NCBI GenBank assembly: GCA_023614405.1
Contig: CM042685.1
Location: forward strand, 233,223,661-233,287,660
Length of the DNA stretch: 64,000 nt
Reading direction: 5' to 3'
From: Avena insularis
Taxonomy: Eukaryota > Streptophyta > Magnoliopsida > Poales > Poaceae
Shown here: positions 1 through 11,823 of the stretch, piece after piece
Layout of the letters: every line of letters starts with the position of its first letter
How positions within the stretch are numbered: the stretch's first letter is position 1
Made by a program: the position numbers and the translations under genes
The notes under the pieces: generated by a model
Seen by the model: only the letters and a program-made list of their open reading frames with translations
Database searches by the model: none
What the model was told of the DNA's origin: nothing

Positions 1-59
1 TCATAGTTGACATAAGGGATAGGGGCCATCTCAGGACCATCTGGTGGAGGAGTGACATT

Positions 60-1356
60 CTAAGTCTCAAGATACTCATTGTGGCGGCGCCTAGTCTCCT
101 GGCTCAATTCCAAAGCCTTGTGACTCACATCATAGGTAGAACGGCACATCTGGAATAGCCTCTTGAAAAACTTGGCAGCACCACCCTTCGGCCTTGGGTG
201 AGAGGAGGACTCACCAACAGGACGACGAGAACCAGCCCGAGTAGAAAAAGAAGGCCGAGGATCATGAGAAGCTTTGGTGCGGTGCTCAGGAGGCCGCATC
301 CCAGGGACATCAGGAGTGTGTGTACGGAGACAAAGATTAAGCATTTCTTGTTCCTCGCGCTCGCCCACCATCACACCAGGCGGCACCACCCGATTGAGCA
401 GCTTCTGAACATACGCGCAGAAAGTGGGAGTCATCCTGTCCAAAGCAGCCCGCCGTAGCTCACAATACACAAAGTCACATCCATCAATCTTCCTCAGCAG
501 ATCGGGGTGAGAGTAGTACAACAAGTTGGCAAAATACCCACGGCAGTTGGTGGAATCGCCAACACGGGGAACAAGGGACTGACGGAAGATAGTGGCCAAG
601 GTGTGATAGTAGTAATACATGCCAGTCATGCACGGGGGACTCCACTGAGAATCATTGGGGTAGCATAAAGCAAGAGTCTTAGCAGGCTTGACCTTCTCAC
701 TGTGAATACGGAAGCCTCCGCCGCGACCAGTGTAGCCCATGACATCGACCAAATCAGCATAAGTAGCCTGAAAACGCCTCGTGCCAGTCATCCAAGTCAT
801 AGTGCGATCGTCATCATCATGAAAATAGACTGTGCAAAAGAACTGACGGATGAAGTCGGGGCAATAGTCCTCCTTGAGACAGACAAGGTCGAACAGATCC
901 ATTTTCCTCAAAGCTTCATCAACATAGAAGTAATCAGAGGCTACATACATATTGAACCACTCCAGATTGAGAGCTTGAATGTGGCCACAAGGAGTGACCC
1001 GGAACTGAGTGTAAATGTGATCCCACATCATAGCCTGAGTCTCAGTCCAAAATTTCTTGTCAGATACTGTATAGGTGTGTTGCTTGAAGCGATAGGGATT
1101 CTGCTTGCGGAGAGCCCGGTACTGACCAATTTCCATACCCTTCGGATTTTGACAAGGCACATCCGCAGCCTCGGCCTGAGAAGCTTGCTGCTTACCCTGT
1201 TAGCTTTGAGTTTGATGCGCCCAGAGCGAGCGCTACCCTCAGGCTCAAGCTGCACAGACTGAGTGTTGCGACGATCCCGCTTAATCCTGTTAGCTACTTC
1301 GGGCACATACTCACGATCAGGCACATACTCATCACCAGCAGAATCAGCGTCTTCAC
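60..1356 (-). pseudogene. Third ORF of left Sirevirus-like element (plant transposon domain)
   Basis: This exon begins after a CACAG acceptor at 1357-1361 and encodes an acidic, charged N-terminal part, then a long conserved domain. Motifs include QFFCTVYF, RTMTWMT and DVMGYTGRG. The same motifs recur in the ORF at 61201-62707, spaced alike. I believe this is the 'putative plant transposon protein' domain (Pfam Transposase_32), recalled and not searched. A one-base indel near 1205 shifts the frame, and a TAG at 60-62 interrupts it; coding-like sequence rich in proline continues past that stop to the window edge. Its place between pol and the 3' LTR, in sense, is where some Sireviruses carry an envelope-like gene, but I see no signal peptide or membrane segment. 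The function is unknown. Confidence 0.65.
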
Positions 1357-2794
1357 CTGTGAAAAAGAGAGAGAGAGGTTGGGGAGCACAGAGATAAGTA
1401 CACATGCCAAAGAGGAGGATGAGAGAAAAAGAAACTTGGATTTGGGCAAGTGCATGGTAAAATAGGAGACATTGCAGAGAGGTCCGGTGCCAGGGCCGGA
1501 ACAACCGATCCCAGAACCGGATGGTCCGGTGCAGGCAGTTGGACTGAAGCAAAACCGGACGGTCCGGTGTCAGAGCCAGAAAACCGGACTCAGACCGGAC
1601 GGTTCGGTGCTACAGCCGGACCAACCGGGTTTCAAACCGAGATCCACAGAGGCCACTATGCAATGTAAAAAATCGTACCAATGACTCAAGTACTTGCGCA
1701 AATACAGTTCTAAGCAGAGTGGGTAGGACATGGAGGAATGAGGGTGGAAAAAAAACTAGGTGGACCCCTAATTTCTCAAATCCAACACAATGTATAGCAA
1801 AACATAGGGATTTGAGAAGGACAAGAGGAGAGGGAGAAAAAAGGAGTACCCGAGGACATGGCTTCCCATGAAGGAAGGCACCAAGGAGCCCTTGAGGAAG
1901 GAGAACACCAAAAAGGTCCCCAACCACCGCGAGAGGAAGAAATTCCTTTGGTGAGAAGCCTCCAAAAGTCCTTCCTTACGAAATGGTGGCCCGATCTATG
2001 GATCCTAGGGGTGGAATCACCCTAGGAGAGGAGGGGAGGGTGGGGAGGGGCGACAATGGAGGAGGAGAGGTCGGGGGAAGTGAAGTGGAACTATGGGAGA
2101 GAGGGGGACCAGGGAGAAGAGGGAGAAAAGAAAAAAACAGATCTGAAAACTCGGTTTTGAGTTCGGTTGAACCGAGATCCAAACCAGGGGACCCGGTCCA
2201 TAGCTCGGAAAACCGGATTGCAACCGAAAAACGGTTCAGACACGAGATTGGGATAGACCCGGTATGGTATGACCGGACTTTCCGGTTCTGGTCCGGTTTT
2301 CTGATGCTGGCACCGGGTGTCTGGTCTGGGAGCCGGTTCGACCGGGCCAAAAACCGAACAACAGAATTTTTTTTTTCGAGGATGACATGTGCATTTAGAG
2401 GAAGATAGTAGACTCCAAAAGGGTAGAGGAAGCAGGTGATCTAGGCATGCCTATTGGAAAGAACCAATTTCAACCTCACAAAGAGCAACAATAGGCATGA
2501 TTCAAAGATATCAAGAGCTAGAGGAAGCTCAAACTCAGAGAGCCTCAAGATGGAAACCATTTAAAAGCAAAGGAGGCTAGAAGGTTGTGGGGGATTTCTC
2601 CCCCTATGTTTAAGCACATGTGTCATGACGCCTCAAAGACAGATGCTTGGACTCATATCATGACACGAGATCAATTTATGTTGCACACATAGGTATGCAT
2701 CAAACCAAGACATGGTAAGATGGCTATCCCTACATGTGCGGCGCAACTAGTCTACATAGCATGTTAAGAGCAAGAATATAGTGCAAGAAGCAAA
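1357..2794 (-). repeat. Palindrome-rich noncoding block between pol and third ORF
   Basis: There are two clusters of CCGG-type dyads, at about 1480-1640 and 2160-2350. They include the perfect word CCGGACGGTCCGGT and variants. A purine-rich leader-like stretch lies between them (about 1980-2110). A polypurine tract on the minus strand at 2589-2606 (GGGGGAGAAATCCCCC context) precedes this block. The same order (intron, dyads, leader, dyads, polypurine tract) is seen at 62708-64000 in the other element, so it is a family trait and not debris. A plausible role is a promoter and 5' leader with an intron for the third ORF. Confidence 0.6.
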
Positions 2795-5700
2795 TCAATC
2801 CAAGTTTTGGGGATCTAGGATACCGAGTTCTCGCCTCAACATGACAAACCGGGCTTCATCCAAAGGCTTCGTGAAGATATCGGCCAATTGGAACATCGTA
2901 CCCACATGAGTGAGATTGATATCACCATTTGCAACATGGTCACGTAGGAAGTGGTGGCGAATGTCAATATGTTTGGTGCGGCAATGTTGGACGGGGTTGT
3001 TGGCGATATTTATCGCGCTTTCATTGTCACATAGAAGAGGCACCGTACCAAGAGACACACCATAGTCTTTCAAGGTTTGCCTCATCCATAACAATTGAGC
3101 ACAACAAGATGTCGCGGATATGTATTCAGCTTCGGCGGTGGATAGGGCTGTGGAGTTCTGTTTCTTGGATGACCAACTCACCAACGACCGGCCAATAAAT
3201 TGGCAAGCCCCGGAGGTTGATTTCCGGTCAACCTTATCACCTGCCCAATTGGCATCCGAATAGCCAACAAGCTCAAAGTTTGACCCCTTTGGATACCAAA
3301 GCCCGAGAGTAGGAGTGAGAACAAGGTACCTAAAAATCCGTTTGACCGCCATCAAGTGGCACTCCTTGGGAGCGGATTGAAAACGAGCACACATTCCTAC
3401 ACTTAACATGATATCCGGCCTAGAAGCACAAAGGTAGAGCAAGGAACCAATCATAGAATGATATACCTTTTGATCCACGTCCTTCTCACCTACTCCAAGG
3501 CCAAGTTGTCCATTTAGTGGCATGGGTGTCTTCATGGGATTAGCCTTGGCCATCTCGAACTTATTGAGCATATCCTTAATGTACTTCTCTTGAGAGATGA
3601 AAGTGCCATGAGGAAGTTGCTTTATGATGAAGCCTAGGAAGAACTTCAACTCCCCCATCATGGACATCCTAAATTTCATAGTCATCAACTCGGCAAAAGC
3701 TTTGTTATGAGATTCGTTAGTTCCACCAAAGATAATATCATCAACATATATTTGAACAATAAATAAGCCACCCCCTTTAACCCGTTTGGTGAAAAGGGTG
3801 GAATCGACCTTACCCACGCTAAACCCATCCATGAGTAGAAAATCCCTAAGGTGCTCATACCAAGCACGAGGAGCTTGCTTTAGTCCGTAGAGAGCCTTAT
3901 GGAGTAGATACACATGGTTGGGATAGCGTGTGTTTTCGAAACCCGGGGGTTGAGCTACATATGCAACCTCTTTCAAGGGACCATTAAGAAATGCACTTTT
4001 CACATCCATTTGATAAAGCTTGAAGTGATGGAAAGATGCATAAGCAAGAAAGAGACGAATAGCTTCAAGACGAGCAACGGGCGCAAAGGTGTCCTCATAG
4101 TCAATACCTTCTATTTGGGCATACCCTTGCGCCACTAACCTTGCTTTGTTCCTCGTGACGACCCCGTTCTCATCTTGCTGGTTTTTGAACACCCACTTGG
4201 TCCCAATAACATTGATGCGATGATCTTTAGGCCTCTCCACTAGAGACCATACTTCATTGCGGGTGAAACACTCGAGTTCTTCTTGCATGGCAATGACCCA
4301 ATCCGGATCCTCCAAAGCCTCATGTACCTTAAGGGGCTCAAAGTTGGACACAAAAGCATGGTGCCCACAAAAGGTTGTGAGGTTCTTCTTCCTGGCACGG
4401 GTCTCGATCCCTCTTGATATGGTTCCAAGGATATTGTTGACTTGAAGACCACTTGCAATGGAGGCGGCCTTAATCTTCCGAATTGTGCCTTCATGATCAA
4501 CAAATTCATCTTTTGAGGGGACTTGATCGTTGACACCATCTTGAGCTTGGCCTTGAGATGGAGGTTGATCTTCTACTTGGTCTTGCTCGAAGGTTTGAGG
4601 GCTTGGTTCTTGTTCTTCGGTTTGCAAGGCATCATGAGAGAGATGTTGATCTTGTGATGCATTTGATGGCTCAACTTGGGTAGAGCTCGGCTCTTCTTGA
4701 GTTGAGCTTGATTCTCCCCCATCATCTTGTTGAACATGAATGTGAGACTCGGTAGGCAAGATGTGCCCAATACCCATCAACTTGATGACTTGAGAAGAAT
4801 CACCATCTCCTACATCACGAGAAGAAACTTTCCCCTCATGGGGACCATTATTCTCCAAAAACTCCACGTCACAAGATACTTCAACACAACCATTAGTCTT
4901 GTTGTAGTATCTATAGGCATGAGAGTTTTCCGCATAACCAACAAAAATACCCTCTATAGTTCTAGATTCGAATTTACTGAGCTTTTCCTTTTTGTTCTTG
5001 ACGATACACTTGCACCCAAAGACACGGAAGTAGTTGACATTGGGCTTCTTACTTGTGAGAATCTCATATGGAGTCATGTCAAAGGGAGCACGGAGGAAGA
5101 GCCGGTTCGTGTAGTGGACCGCGGTAGCAATAGCTTCTCCCCAAAAATTGTGAGGGGACTTGAATTCATTCAACATTGTTCTTGCCATCTCAATGATTGT
5201 CCGGTTCTTCCTTTCAACAACACAATTTTTTTGAGGGGTATAAGGAGCTGAGAATTCATGCTTGATCCCCTCATCTTCAACAAATTCTTGCATGGTGTAA
5301 TTCTTGAACTCGGTGCCGTTGTCGGTTCTAATAGTCTTGATCTCCACTCCATGAGTGTGTTGAGCTTGCTTGGCGAAGATCATGAATTCCTTGAAAGTCT
5401 CATCCTTCGTCTTGAGAAGAAATACCCAAGTATACCTTGAGTAATCATCAACAATGACAAGACCATATCTTCTTCCACCAAGAGAGTCATATGTCGAAGG
5501 CCCGAAGAGATCCAGATGGAGCAATTCCAAGGGTCTTGACGTGGCCACCTTGGTAAAGGAAGGATGATGCTTTCCAATTTGCTTCCCTGAAATGCAAGCA
5601 CTACACACACGATATTTCTCAAAGGAGATACCGCTTAGTCCAATAATATGTTCACCCTTTAGGAGGAGATTGAGATTTCTCATGTTGACATGGCCTAGGC

Positions 5701-6106
5701 GACGATGCCAAAGCCATCCCTTGTCAGCCTTGGCCATTAGACATGTAGGAAGAGGTTGACTCTCTTTCGAGAGGTCGACCACATAAAGGTCGTCTTCCAC
5801 GTGTCCAATGAGAACCAAGCTGAGATCATCACCCCTAAAGACCTTCACAAAAGTTCTAGAGAAATAGGAGTCATAGCCGGCATCCGCGAGATGTTTAATA
5901 GGAAGCAAGTTGTAACCAAGGTTTTCAACATGTAGGACGGTCTCAAGAGTCAAAACCTTGGAAATTACCAACTTACCATAACCAAGAACCTTTCCTTTTG
6001 AGTTATCTCCAAAAGTGATGCTTGACGTTGAGTTGACATCGTGAATGAATTGGTCAAGCCCACTCCTACCTCCGGTCATGTGATTGGTGCATCCACTATC
6101 AAACAC
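2795..6106 (-). CDS. Copia pol: protease, integrase, reverse transcriptase, RNase H
   Basis: An open frame of 1103 codons without interruption. Residues 3-6 are the protease DSGC. The integrase zinc finger is at about 134-171 (H134, H139, C168, C171). The integrase core has D199, D262 (TDNG) and E298 (VVERKN). Reverse transcriptase spans about 635-880 with YVDD at 787-790. RNase H has D951 (YSDANWAGD), the TAEAEY motif near 994 and the CDNESA motif near 1028. The variant QKNC replaces the usual QQNG before VVERKN. The frame upstream ([10 protein letters not shown], then FDSGC) has no stop back to a TAG directly before GGT at about 6132, and the upstream gag is in another frame. Expression would therefore need readthrough or frameshifting, or the copy is inactive. 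The start coordinate is only the first in-frame ATG, not a proven initiator. Confidence 0.9.
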   Translation of the reverse strand: MFDSGCTNHMTGGRSGLDQFIHDVNSTSSITFGDNSKGKVLGYGKLVISKVLTLETVLHVENLGYNLLPIKHLADAGYDSYFSRTFVKVFRGDDLSLVLIGHVEDDLYVVDLSKESQPLPTCLMAKADKGWLWHRRLGHVNMRNLNLLLKGEHIIGLSGISFEKYRVCSACISGKQIGKHHPSFTKVATSRPLELLHLDLFGPSTYDSLGGRRYGLVIVDDYSRYTWVFLLKTKDETFKEFMIFAKQAQHTHGVEIKTIRTDNGTEFKNYTMQEFVEDEGIKHEFSAPYTPQKNCVVERKNRTIIEMARTMLNEFKSPHNFWGEAIATAVHYTNRLFLRAPFDMTPYEILTSKKPNVNYFRVFGCKCIVKNKKEKLSKFESRTIEGIFVGYAENSHAYRYYNKTNGCVEVSCDVEFLENNGPHEGKVSSRDVGDGDSSQVIKLMGIGHILPTESHIHVQQDDGGESSSTQEEPSSTQVEPSNASQDQHLSHDALQTEEQEPSPQTFEQDQVEDQPPSQGQAQDGVNDQVPSKDEFVDHEGTIRKIKAASIASGLQVNNILGTISRGIETRARKKNLTTFCGHHAFVSNFEPLKVHEALEDPDWVIAMQEELECFTRNEVWSLVERPKDHRINVIGTKWVFKNQQDENGVVTRNKARLVAQGYAQIEGIDYEDTFAPVARLEAIRLFLAYASFHHFKLYQMDVKSAFLNGPLKEVAYVAQPPGFENTRYPNHVYLLHKALYGLKQAPRAWYEHLRDFLLMDGFSVGKVDSTLFTKRVKGGGLFIVQIYVDDIIFGGTNESHNKAFAELMTMKFRMSMMGELKFFLGFIIKQLPHGTFISQEKYIKDMLNKFEMAKANPMKTPMPLNGQLGLGVGEKDVDQKVYHSMIGSLLYLCASRPDIMLSVGMCARFQSAPKECHLMAVKRIFRYLVLTPTLGLWYPKGSNFELVGYSDANWAGDKVDRKSTSGACQFIGRSLVSWSSKKQNSTALSTAEAEYISATSCCAQLLWMRQTLKDYGVSLGTVPLLCDNESAINIANNPVQHCRTKHIDIRHHFLRDHVANGDINLTHVGTMFQLADIFTKPLDEARFVMLRRELGILDPQNLD

Positions 6107-6141
6107 CCATTTTGATCCACCAGAGGCATAACCCTACAAAA

Positions 6142-8781
6142 TCAATTCTTTGATTTAGGAACCCATTGAGTAATGGGTCCCCTAGCATTAGCAACAAGAT
6201 CCTTAGGTACCCAAATTGAGTACCACCTATAAGCATAACCATTTCGAGGGCCAACATATTTGGCATATACATTTCCTTGAGTGCCCTTACATAGCACATA
6301 GGAAGGATTAGACTTTCCCGCATACTTGTGATTGGGATTGCCCCTCATGGCTCCCCCATTCACCACATTCTTTTTGACCTGGTCAACCACCTTGTCACCT
6401 TACTTCACAAAGGTTATCTTCTTTGGTGGAATGGCATTGCTCGTGTTGTTCCTTGGGTCAAAACCGACACCTTCCTTGGAAACTCTCGTCTTTTTACGGG
6501 ATAAAATCTCATCTAGGATCTTTCCCTTGGAGGTAGGTGCACGACGCTCTTTCTCAAGTTGCTCTTTCAACTTCTTATTTTCCTCAATGAGGTGAGCTTG
6601 ATCAAAGGTAGAGTTAGAGGTACAAGAATCGTTTTCAACTATAATTGGATCCTTCAATGTACCAAGAGCTTTCTCATAGGACACCTGAAGTTGATCATGG
6701 TTCTCTCCAAGTTTTATGAGCTCATGCTTGACAATCAAACTAGCCTTCTCAAGATGCTCAAGGTCCTTGGTAAGAGAAGCATGAGCAACTTCAAGCTCTT
6801 TCTTTGAGGCACCGAGCTCTTGAGGCAATGAGTTAGCCCTATCAATAGTGTCCATGTCTTTTGCTTTATCAATTTCAAAGATTTCAATTTGTAGTTTAAG
6901 AAAAGAGTTGGTATTCTTTTCCTCACAAAGCTCTTGCTCAAGAAGATTGAATCTTTGTTTCTCATCATCAATATGAGATTCCAAGCTATCAATGGTCTCA
7001 TCGCGTGAGCTAACAAGTTCCATTAATTGCTTGACTCTAGCACGAGCAATGGGAGGAAGAGACTTCATGATAGCATACATTTATTTTATATATTCTTTTC
7101 CAAATTCATCATTATCACTATCACTATCATGGTCACTCTCAAGATCATCCAAGACACTAGATAGGGATGGAGGAGAGACAATTACCTTGGAGCTTCTTGC
7201 CATAAGACAAGAACCGGTGATCTTGGGAATAAGAGAACTCTCGATGTAGTCCTTGGAGTAGTCGTAGGTGAGAGGTGAACCGGATTCGACATATGCCAAA
7301 CCGGTCACACCCACCACTTTCTCCTTATCCCCACACTCCACGTCGGACTCGTCCTTGGAGCTCCTTGCCATGAGGCAAGTGGCAGTGACCTTGGGGTTAG
7401 GAGAGTCATCGGTTTAGTCCTTGGTGTAGTCATAGGTGAAGAGAGACCCGGGTTTGGAAAAGGCCAAACCGGCCACTCCAACCACCTTCTCTTCATCCTC
7501 TTTCCTCATTGTCGGATATGTATTCTTGGCCTAGGAAGCCCTTACCATCACGCCTATTGTTCCTCTTGTATCTTTCATTGATGGGGTTGGGCTTCAATCT
7601 TGGTTTGGCACCTTCTTCATACTTAGGCTTGTCAAGCCTCTTCTCATAAGGACACTTGTCGGCAAAATGGGTTGCCTCATCACAATTGTAGCACGTCATC
7701 TTCTTCTCACTTGATCCCATTGAGCTTCTCCTTCTTCGGAACTTCATGTTCTTGGTGAAGAGAGCAAGTTGAGAGAGCATATCATCAACTCCATGAACAT
7801 CGCTATCTTCATCACTAGCAACATCTTCTTGCACTTGCTTGGCCTTCAAAGCTAGAGAGTGGGAAGACCCGATAGCACGGTTGATCTCCTTGATCTTTTG
7901 CCCTTCATCTGCCAAGTTCTCCATGGCAACTAGATAAGAGACTAGATCATCAGGAGTGAATTGATTAGCTCTATCGAGGAGTTGCAAGTTCAAGGCAAGC
8001 TTCTTGTCGGTGACCGCGATCATGGAGACAATCTTGGACTTGATAAGTTCATCATTCAAATTGAATCCATCATCATACTTCTCACACCCTAGGCCACCAA
8101 TCTTCACGCGGAGGGCAACGAGTCTCTTGTATGCTTCAGCGATAGTCTCACCATCATGGTTCATGAACATATTCATCTCAGACTTGGCAGCTTCATACTT
8201 GGACTTTTGGATAAGAGAGGTTCCCTCTTGGAGAATGACAATCCTATCCCAAAGATCCTTTGCGGTGGGGATGTCGCTGACTTGATCATGGACAGTGCAA
8301 TGAATGGCACTCCTTATCTTGTCACAAGCCATTGCATTTAGTTGACGGTCGTAGTACTCTCCCGGGTGAGGTTGTTGGGATCATGAGGGTGGAAGCCGGT
8401 GCATACAATCTCCCAAAGCTCAACGCTGCAGCTGCAAAGATGAGATTCCATAGAAGCTTTCCAATGAGATAAATGAGTTCCATCATAATGAGGTGCAGGG
8501 CCCAAACCATTAATATGAGGCATGATGTTCTCTTGCTTAGGATAAACATAAGGGAATTGATTAGGGGGCGTGGAAGTTTTTGACGAGCCGCCCTCATGAG
8601 CGGACTCGGCATCCTTATCCTTCTCGATGTCCATTGGTCTCCCTTGAGGTACTACCAATGGATTACCAAGAAAAGCCCCATCGCCAATGGCCTTAAGTTG
8701 TCCTTCTAGGTAACTCATTCGAACAAGGAGATCGGAATCCGCCTTGGCCTTTTCAAGGTCACCCTTGGCTAAGATTCGCAC
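6142..8781 (-). pseudogene. Sirevirus-type gag, broken by frameshifts
   Basis: From the N-terminus: a DUF4219-like start (HWKASMESHL), a UBN2-type capsid region, and a CCHC zinc knuckle (C-X2-C-X4-H-X4-C, motif CYNCDEATHFADKC). Next comes an internal duplication, then a long heptad-like coiled coil (codons in 6400-7080), ending in a basic segment next to pol. Breaks: an extra two bases (repeat of GAG at about 8357-8360) shift the frame before QLNAMACDK; one extra base near 7495 shifts it again after DNEE; a TAA sits in the distal copy of the duplication near 7415; and the frame changes near 6395. The protein would bind the RNA genome and assemble particles in the cytoplasm. The domain order matches Sirevirus gag. 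The copy is non-functional as it stands. Confidence 0.8.
7189..7498 (-). repeat. Tandem duplication of about 140-170 bp inside gag
   Basis: Two successive segments encode similar peptides. Each runs KVVGV-x-GLA, then a TYDY-x-KD core, and ends CLMARSSK (about 7326-7189 and 7498-7358). They are clearly diverged from each other, so the duplication is old. The copy nearer the zinc knuckle contains an in-frame TAA. Confidence 0.75.
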
Positions 8782-8799
8782 GTTGGAGAGGTGTGAGGT

Positions 8800-9791
8800 T
8801 CCACGAAGGATTCCTCACGCGCCACGAAGGCTCACCTTATTCTCCGAGCCTATCCCATGAAGGAATAGCTCACTTACTCGTGGTAGACTTTAAGGTAGTC
8901 TCCAAACCCTCACAAACTTTCCACGGAGCAAATCACAAGACAAATGCCTCCGGGCGACCCTAGCCGCCTAGGTTTTCCCACAAACCCAAGAGTAACAAGC
9001 TAACTCGATGAACTCAAGGGGGAATGAACTTTGGCTTGGTGGAAACGTAGATCGGGACCTCCTCTTCCTTTCTACCAAAGGGATTTGGATTTGGTTGGGT
9101 AGAATGGGAGATCCTTAAGCTTTTGTGTTTCAACAATGGGGAGAGAGAGAGCTTCAATAAATGATATAAACTGAATGCCTAACCTACTCAAGCTGGAAGA
9201 AGGGATATTTATACTCAAGGAGAAAAACTAGCCGTTTTGAGCCAAAAACGCAAGGTCTGGTTTTAAGTTCGGTTGGATCGGTTCACACACCGGACAGTCC
9301 GGTCCTCAGCCCGGAAAACCGGACTGAAACCGAATCTGCTCTCAGTACCCAGACTCGGATAGATTCGGAGTGAGTAAACCAGAAAACCCGGTTTGAGTCC
9401 GGATTTCTGATCCTGACACCGGACGGTCCGGTCTGGGAGCCGGTCCAACCGGATCTGCAGAAAAGGCTTTGGTGGATAGGATTTCTTCTCTTCTCTCTTT
9501 GGTGATGGATTAGGTAGGAGAAAGGAATGTGTATATGGCTTAGGTGATCATCCCCAACAAGCTCATCGAGAGAACCCCTCTTAATAGTGCGGATCTCCTA
9601 ATCGGACTCAAATTACATAAAAAGGGAAAACTCCGGTGCGAAGCTTCGTTATCAAAATGGGGGGGGTCTCCGATAACCTTTCATCACAGCATCGGACTAG
9701 AACCTGTGTAAGACACTAGAAATAGCATTAGTCCACTCTAACCATGGTGTCATTGTCAACCAAAAATAGCATAGGGTAAAATACCCTTTCA
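8800..9791 (-). mobile_element. 5' LTR of the left Sirevirus-like element (U5 end uncertain)
   Basis: It starts TGAAAGGGTATTTT on the minus strand at 9791. A block aligning with the right element's LTR start follows (GGACTAATG...CTA.GTGT..CACAGGT). CCGG dyads lie at about 9260-9450, then a TATA box, then a 5' leader-like stretch with a GAGA run near 9140. The typical 3' terminus seen in the second element (a C-run followed by CTTTCA) is missing. Either U5 is truncated or the boundary lies in sequence I cannot recognise. Confidence 0.7.
9206..9213 (-). promoter_or_regulatory. TATA box of left Sirevirus LTR
   Basis: TATAAATA on the minus strand, just downstream of the CCGG palindrome cluster and upstream of the presumed R region. 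The second element has the same arrangement at 59829-59836. Confidence 0.65.
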
Positions 9792-10735
9792 CTTTGGGTC
9801 TGGGAAACGTCGTGTCCGAAACCCCGTCGACATACCGTTGGGTGTATGTTTTGTGATCTTGTACCTAACTGATCTGACAACAAGTGTGTAGGTGTGTGTG
9901 GAAACTTTGGTGCACCCCTGCAGGGTTAAATCTTTTCGAGAAGCCGTGTCCGCGGTTATGGACGACTTGGAGCACAGTTCTCGATCATAGACAACTATAA
10001 CTAAAGTTTACTATTATAATTTGACTTGTATCTGATATAACTAGTAAGTTGGATAACCACCACGAAAAGAATGAATAAAACTGTCAACCATGTGAGTTTC
10101 CTCGGCTTGACTTCCTCCTTTGGTCTCGAGAGGGAAATACCAGGAAGGGTATGTTTGGTGGTAGTATCAGGTTGGATCCGAATAGGTATTTCTCATTTTT
10201 CTCTGATAGCCGATAGTTGTTTTGAGTCTCTATAGGTTGTTTAGTGCATGCTGCGCTACCGCTTCAGTCCACCATACCTATGTAGGTGAGGACCGCCGAA
10301 TTCTAAGACTCGTCGTGTACTGGCCTCAGTACTGACCACTCTCTTTTTTCTTTGCCTTTGCCAGCACCCCTTTTGTTTAACAGGTTTGAGATCGACGTCG
10401 TTAGCAGGGTTACCCTTACGGCTTGGCCTGGGCAGGGTTATGGACGTCATTGGTTATTCTTCAGGGCTCTTAGCCCAATTTGCATCTTATCCATAGTCGG
10501 ATGTTGTATCGTTTTCAAGGTGATTTGGATCTTTGTATTGAATATCTGTATTCTTGACTCATGGAGTCATTGTTGTATATATATGTTCTGTGGGTTCTAT
10601 CATAGACTAATGTGTAATGATATTACTTCGTTTTCCACCCGCACGAAAGTGCCTGGTGGGAACCTTTGAATCGTTTCTATGTAGGTTTGGCAGGAATCGC
10701 TAAAACTTACATAGGACCGAACCGAGGGTGTTACA
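9792..10735 (-). mobile_element. Partial Gypsy-type LTR split by the Sirevirus
   Basis: The right end is TGTAACACCC when read on the minus strand from 10735, a common start for Tekay/Del-type Gypsy LTRs and similar to the LTR starting at 52982. There is no coding sequence. The left end stops exactly where the Sirevirus LTR starts (9791), so the remainder should lie beyond the left edge of the window. No polypurine tract lies to its right, so if minus-oriented it is a 5' or solo LTR. Confidence 0.6.
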
Positions 10736-10776
10736 GCCGCCGCCGCCGATGCCGATGTTGATGCCGAACGCCGCTT

Positions 10777-11823
10777 CTACATGCCGAAGTTGCCATAGAA
10801 GCAAGTGTAGCTGGGATAGGCCTTGCCATCGTCGTCGCCGTCATCGTCGCTCAGCGGATGCGGTGGGTGGAAGATGCCCTGGCCGTCATCGCCGCTCCTC
10901 CAGGACCAGGGCTGGTAGGAGGGTCCGGCCTCTTCGTCGTCGTCGACGACGAGCAACACCCCATGATAGGCGAGCACGCGGTTAGACCAGGCCTGGCGCT
11001 CAGCCTGCTCCTGCTGGCGCTGGACACAGCGCCACTCCGTCTCCTCCCAGTCCGCCCTAGACCAGGCGAGGATGTCTAGCGACGAAGGCTCCGGCGGGGA
11101 CGCGGCGTCGCGGAGGGATTGCTCCATCGCCATCTTCAAGGTGAAGGCATCCTCGTCGACGGGCACCGCTCATTCGGCCGGTGCTGGCTTCGTCTGGCAA
11201 AGCCGAAAACGGCCAGTGGGCGGCGAGGGCGTGCGCGGCCCGTTGATGACGATGCCGCGTGCCCTTATCCTCGGCAACGAGTGTACCGGCGTCTCCGGCT
11301 CACGCTTGATCGGCCTAAGTGGCGGCGACATCGCCAGCGCGGACCCAGAGGAGCGGAAGTCCAAGGCTATGGAGGAGGAGCTAAGGCTAGCCATCCTCCT
11401 CGGCAGCCAGTTGGTCGGAGGATGGCGTCTCGCCCTTGTCGTCGGCGTAGGTTTGCGGGGGAAGCCGATGCGGGGGTTATTGCCGGCATGAATGTGCTCC
11501 AGCATGGCGTTGAGAGTTCGCCCTGGAACGCTCCACCAGCGGTGTCGCGCCACCGTGTTATTCCACTTCGGCGGCGACCCTGGCGGCCCCTCGCGAAGGG
11601 CGAGCTCCTGGAGCCGCCAGTCGGCGAAAAATTGTTCCCATAAATGGAGGTTGCCCAGATCCTCGGCGATATTCGGGTCCTCCATGGCTGCGATGGCGGC
11701 CTGGATCTCGTCGATGATCTCCTCATCAGGCGGCACCAGCGGAATTGGGATCCCGTCGACGCTGAGCTTCCAGCCGGGCGGGACCCGGGTGTCTGGCGTC
11801 GCCATGTAGCCCGCGTCGTGCAT
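10777..11823 (-). pseudogene. Uncharacterised grass repeat protein with WW-GRTL motif
   Basis: A 1.05 kb frame is open apart from one TGA at about 11167-11169. It encodes VPPGWKLSVDG near the start, then a core of the form W..FF.DWR...LA...PP..N....R.WW..PGRTL (11600-11530 region). An acidic/glutamine-rich C-terminal half follows, with a DDDG-rich tail. The same core occurs in the CACTA element at 31288-31675, so I read it as a transposon-borne domain of unknown function. GC content is much higher than in the surroundings. The end of this gene is only 41 bp from an LTR insertion at 10735, which may have removed its 3' region. Confidence 0.5.

Larger units (their letters stand above)
1..9791 (-). 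mobile_element. Sirevirus-type Ty1/Copia LTR retrotransposon (3' LTR off window)
   Basis: Read on the minus strand, the order is 5' LTR (9791 down to about 8800), gag, protease-integrase-RT-RNaseH, a palindrome-rich noncoding block, and a third ORF that runs off the left edge. Integrase before reverse transcriptase identifies Copia. The long gag with one CCHC knuckle and a coiled-coil tail, the CGG/CCG palindromes in the LTR and the extra ORF after pol fit the Sirevirus (Maximus) lineage as I know it. The LTR begins TGAAAGGG at 9791, and the second element at 59088-64000 has matching TGAAAG/CTTTCA ends. It is inserted in a Gypsy-type LTR. No tRNA primer-binding site was found between LTR and gag, so the LTR/gag junction may carry a deletion. 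Confidence 0.85.

Noticed and set aside
702..1262. Plus-strand frame over the third ORF of the left Sirevirus-like element
   Set aside because: It is antisense to a conserved domain and has no homologue pattern of its own.
2606..2795. The dyad block at 2160-2350 as the 3' LTR of the Copia element
   Set aside because: It aligns only in part with the 5' LTR, is far too diverged for a paired LTR, lacks TGAAAG/CTTTCA ends, and the same block lies upstream of the third ORF in the right element.
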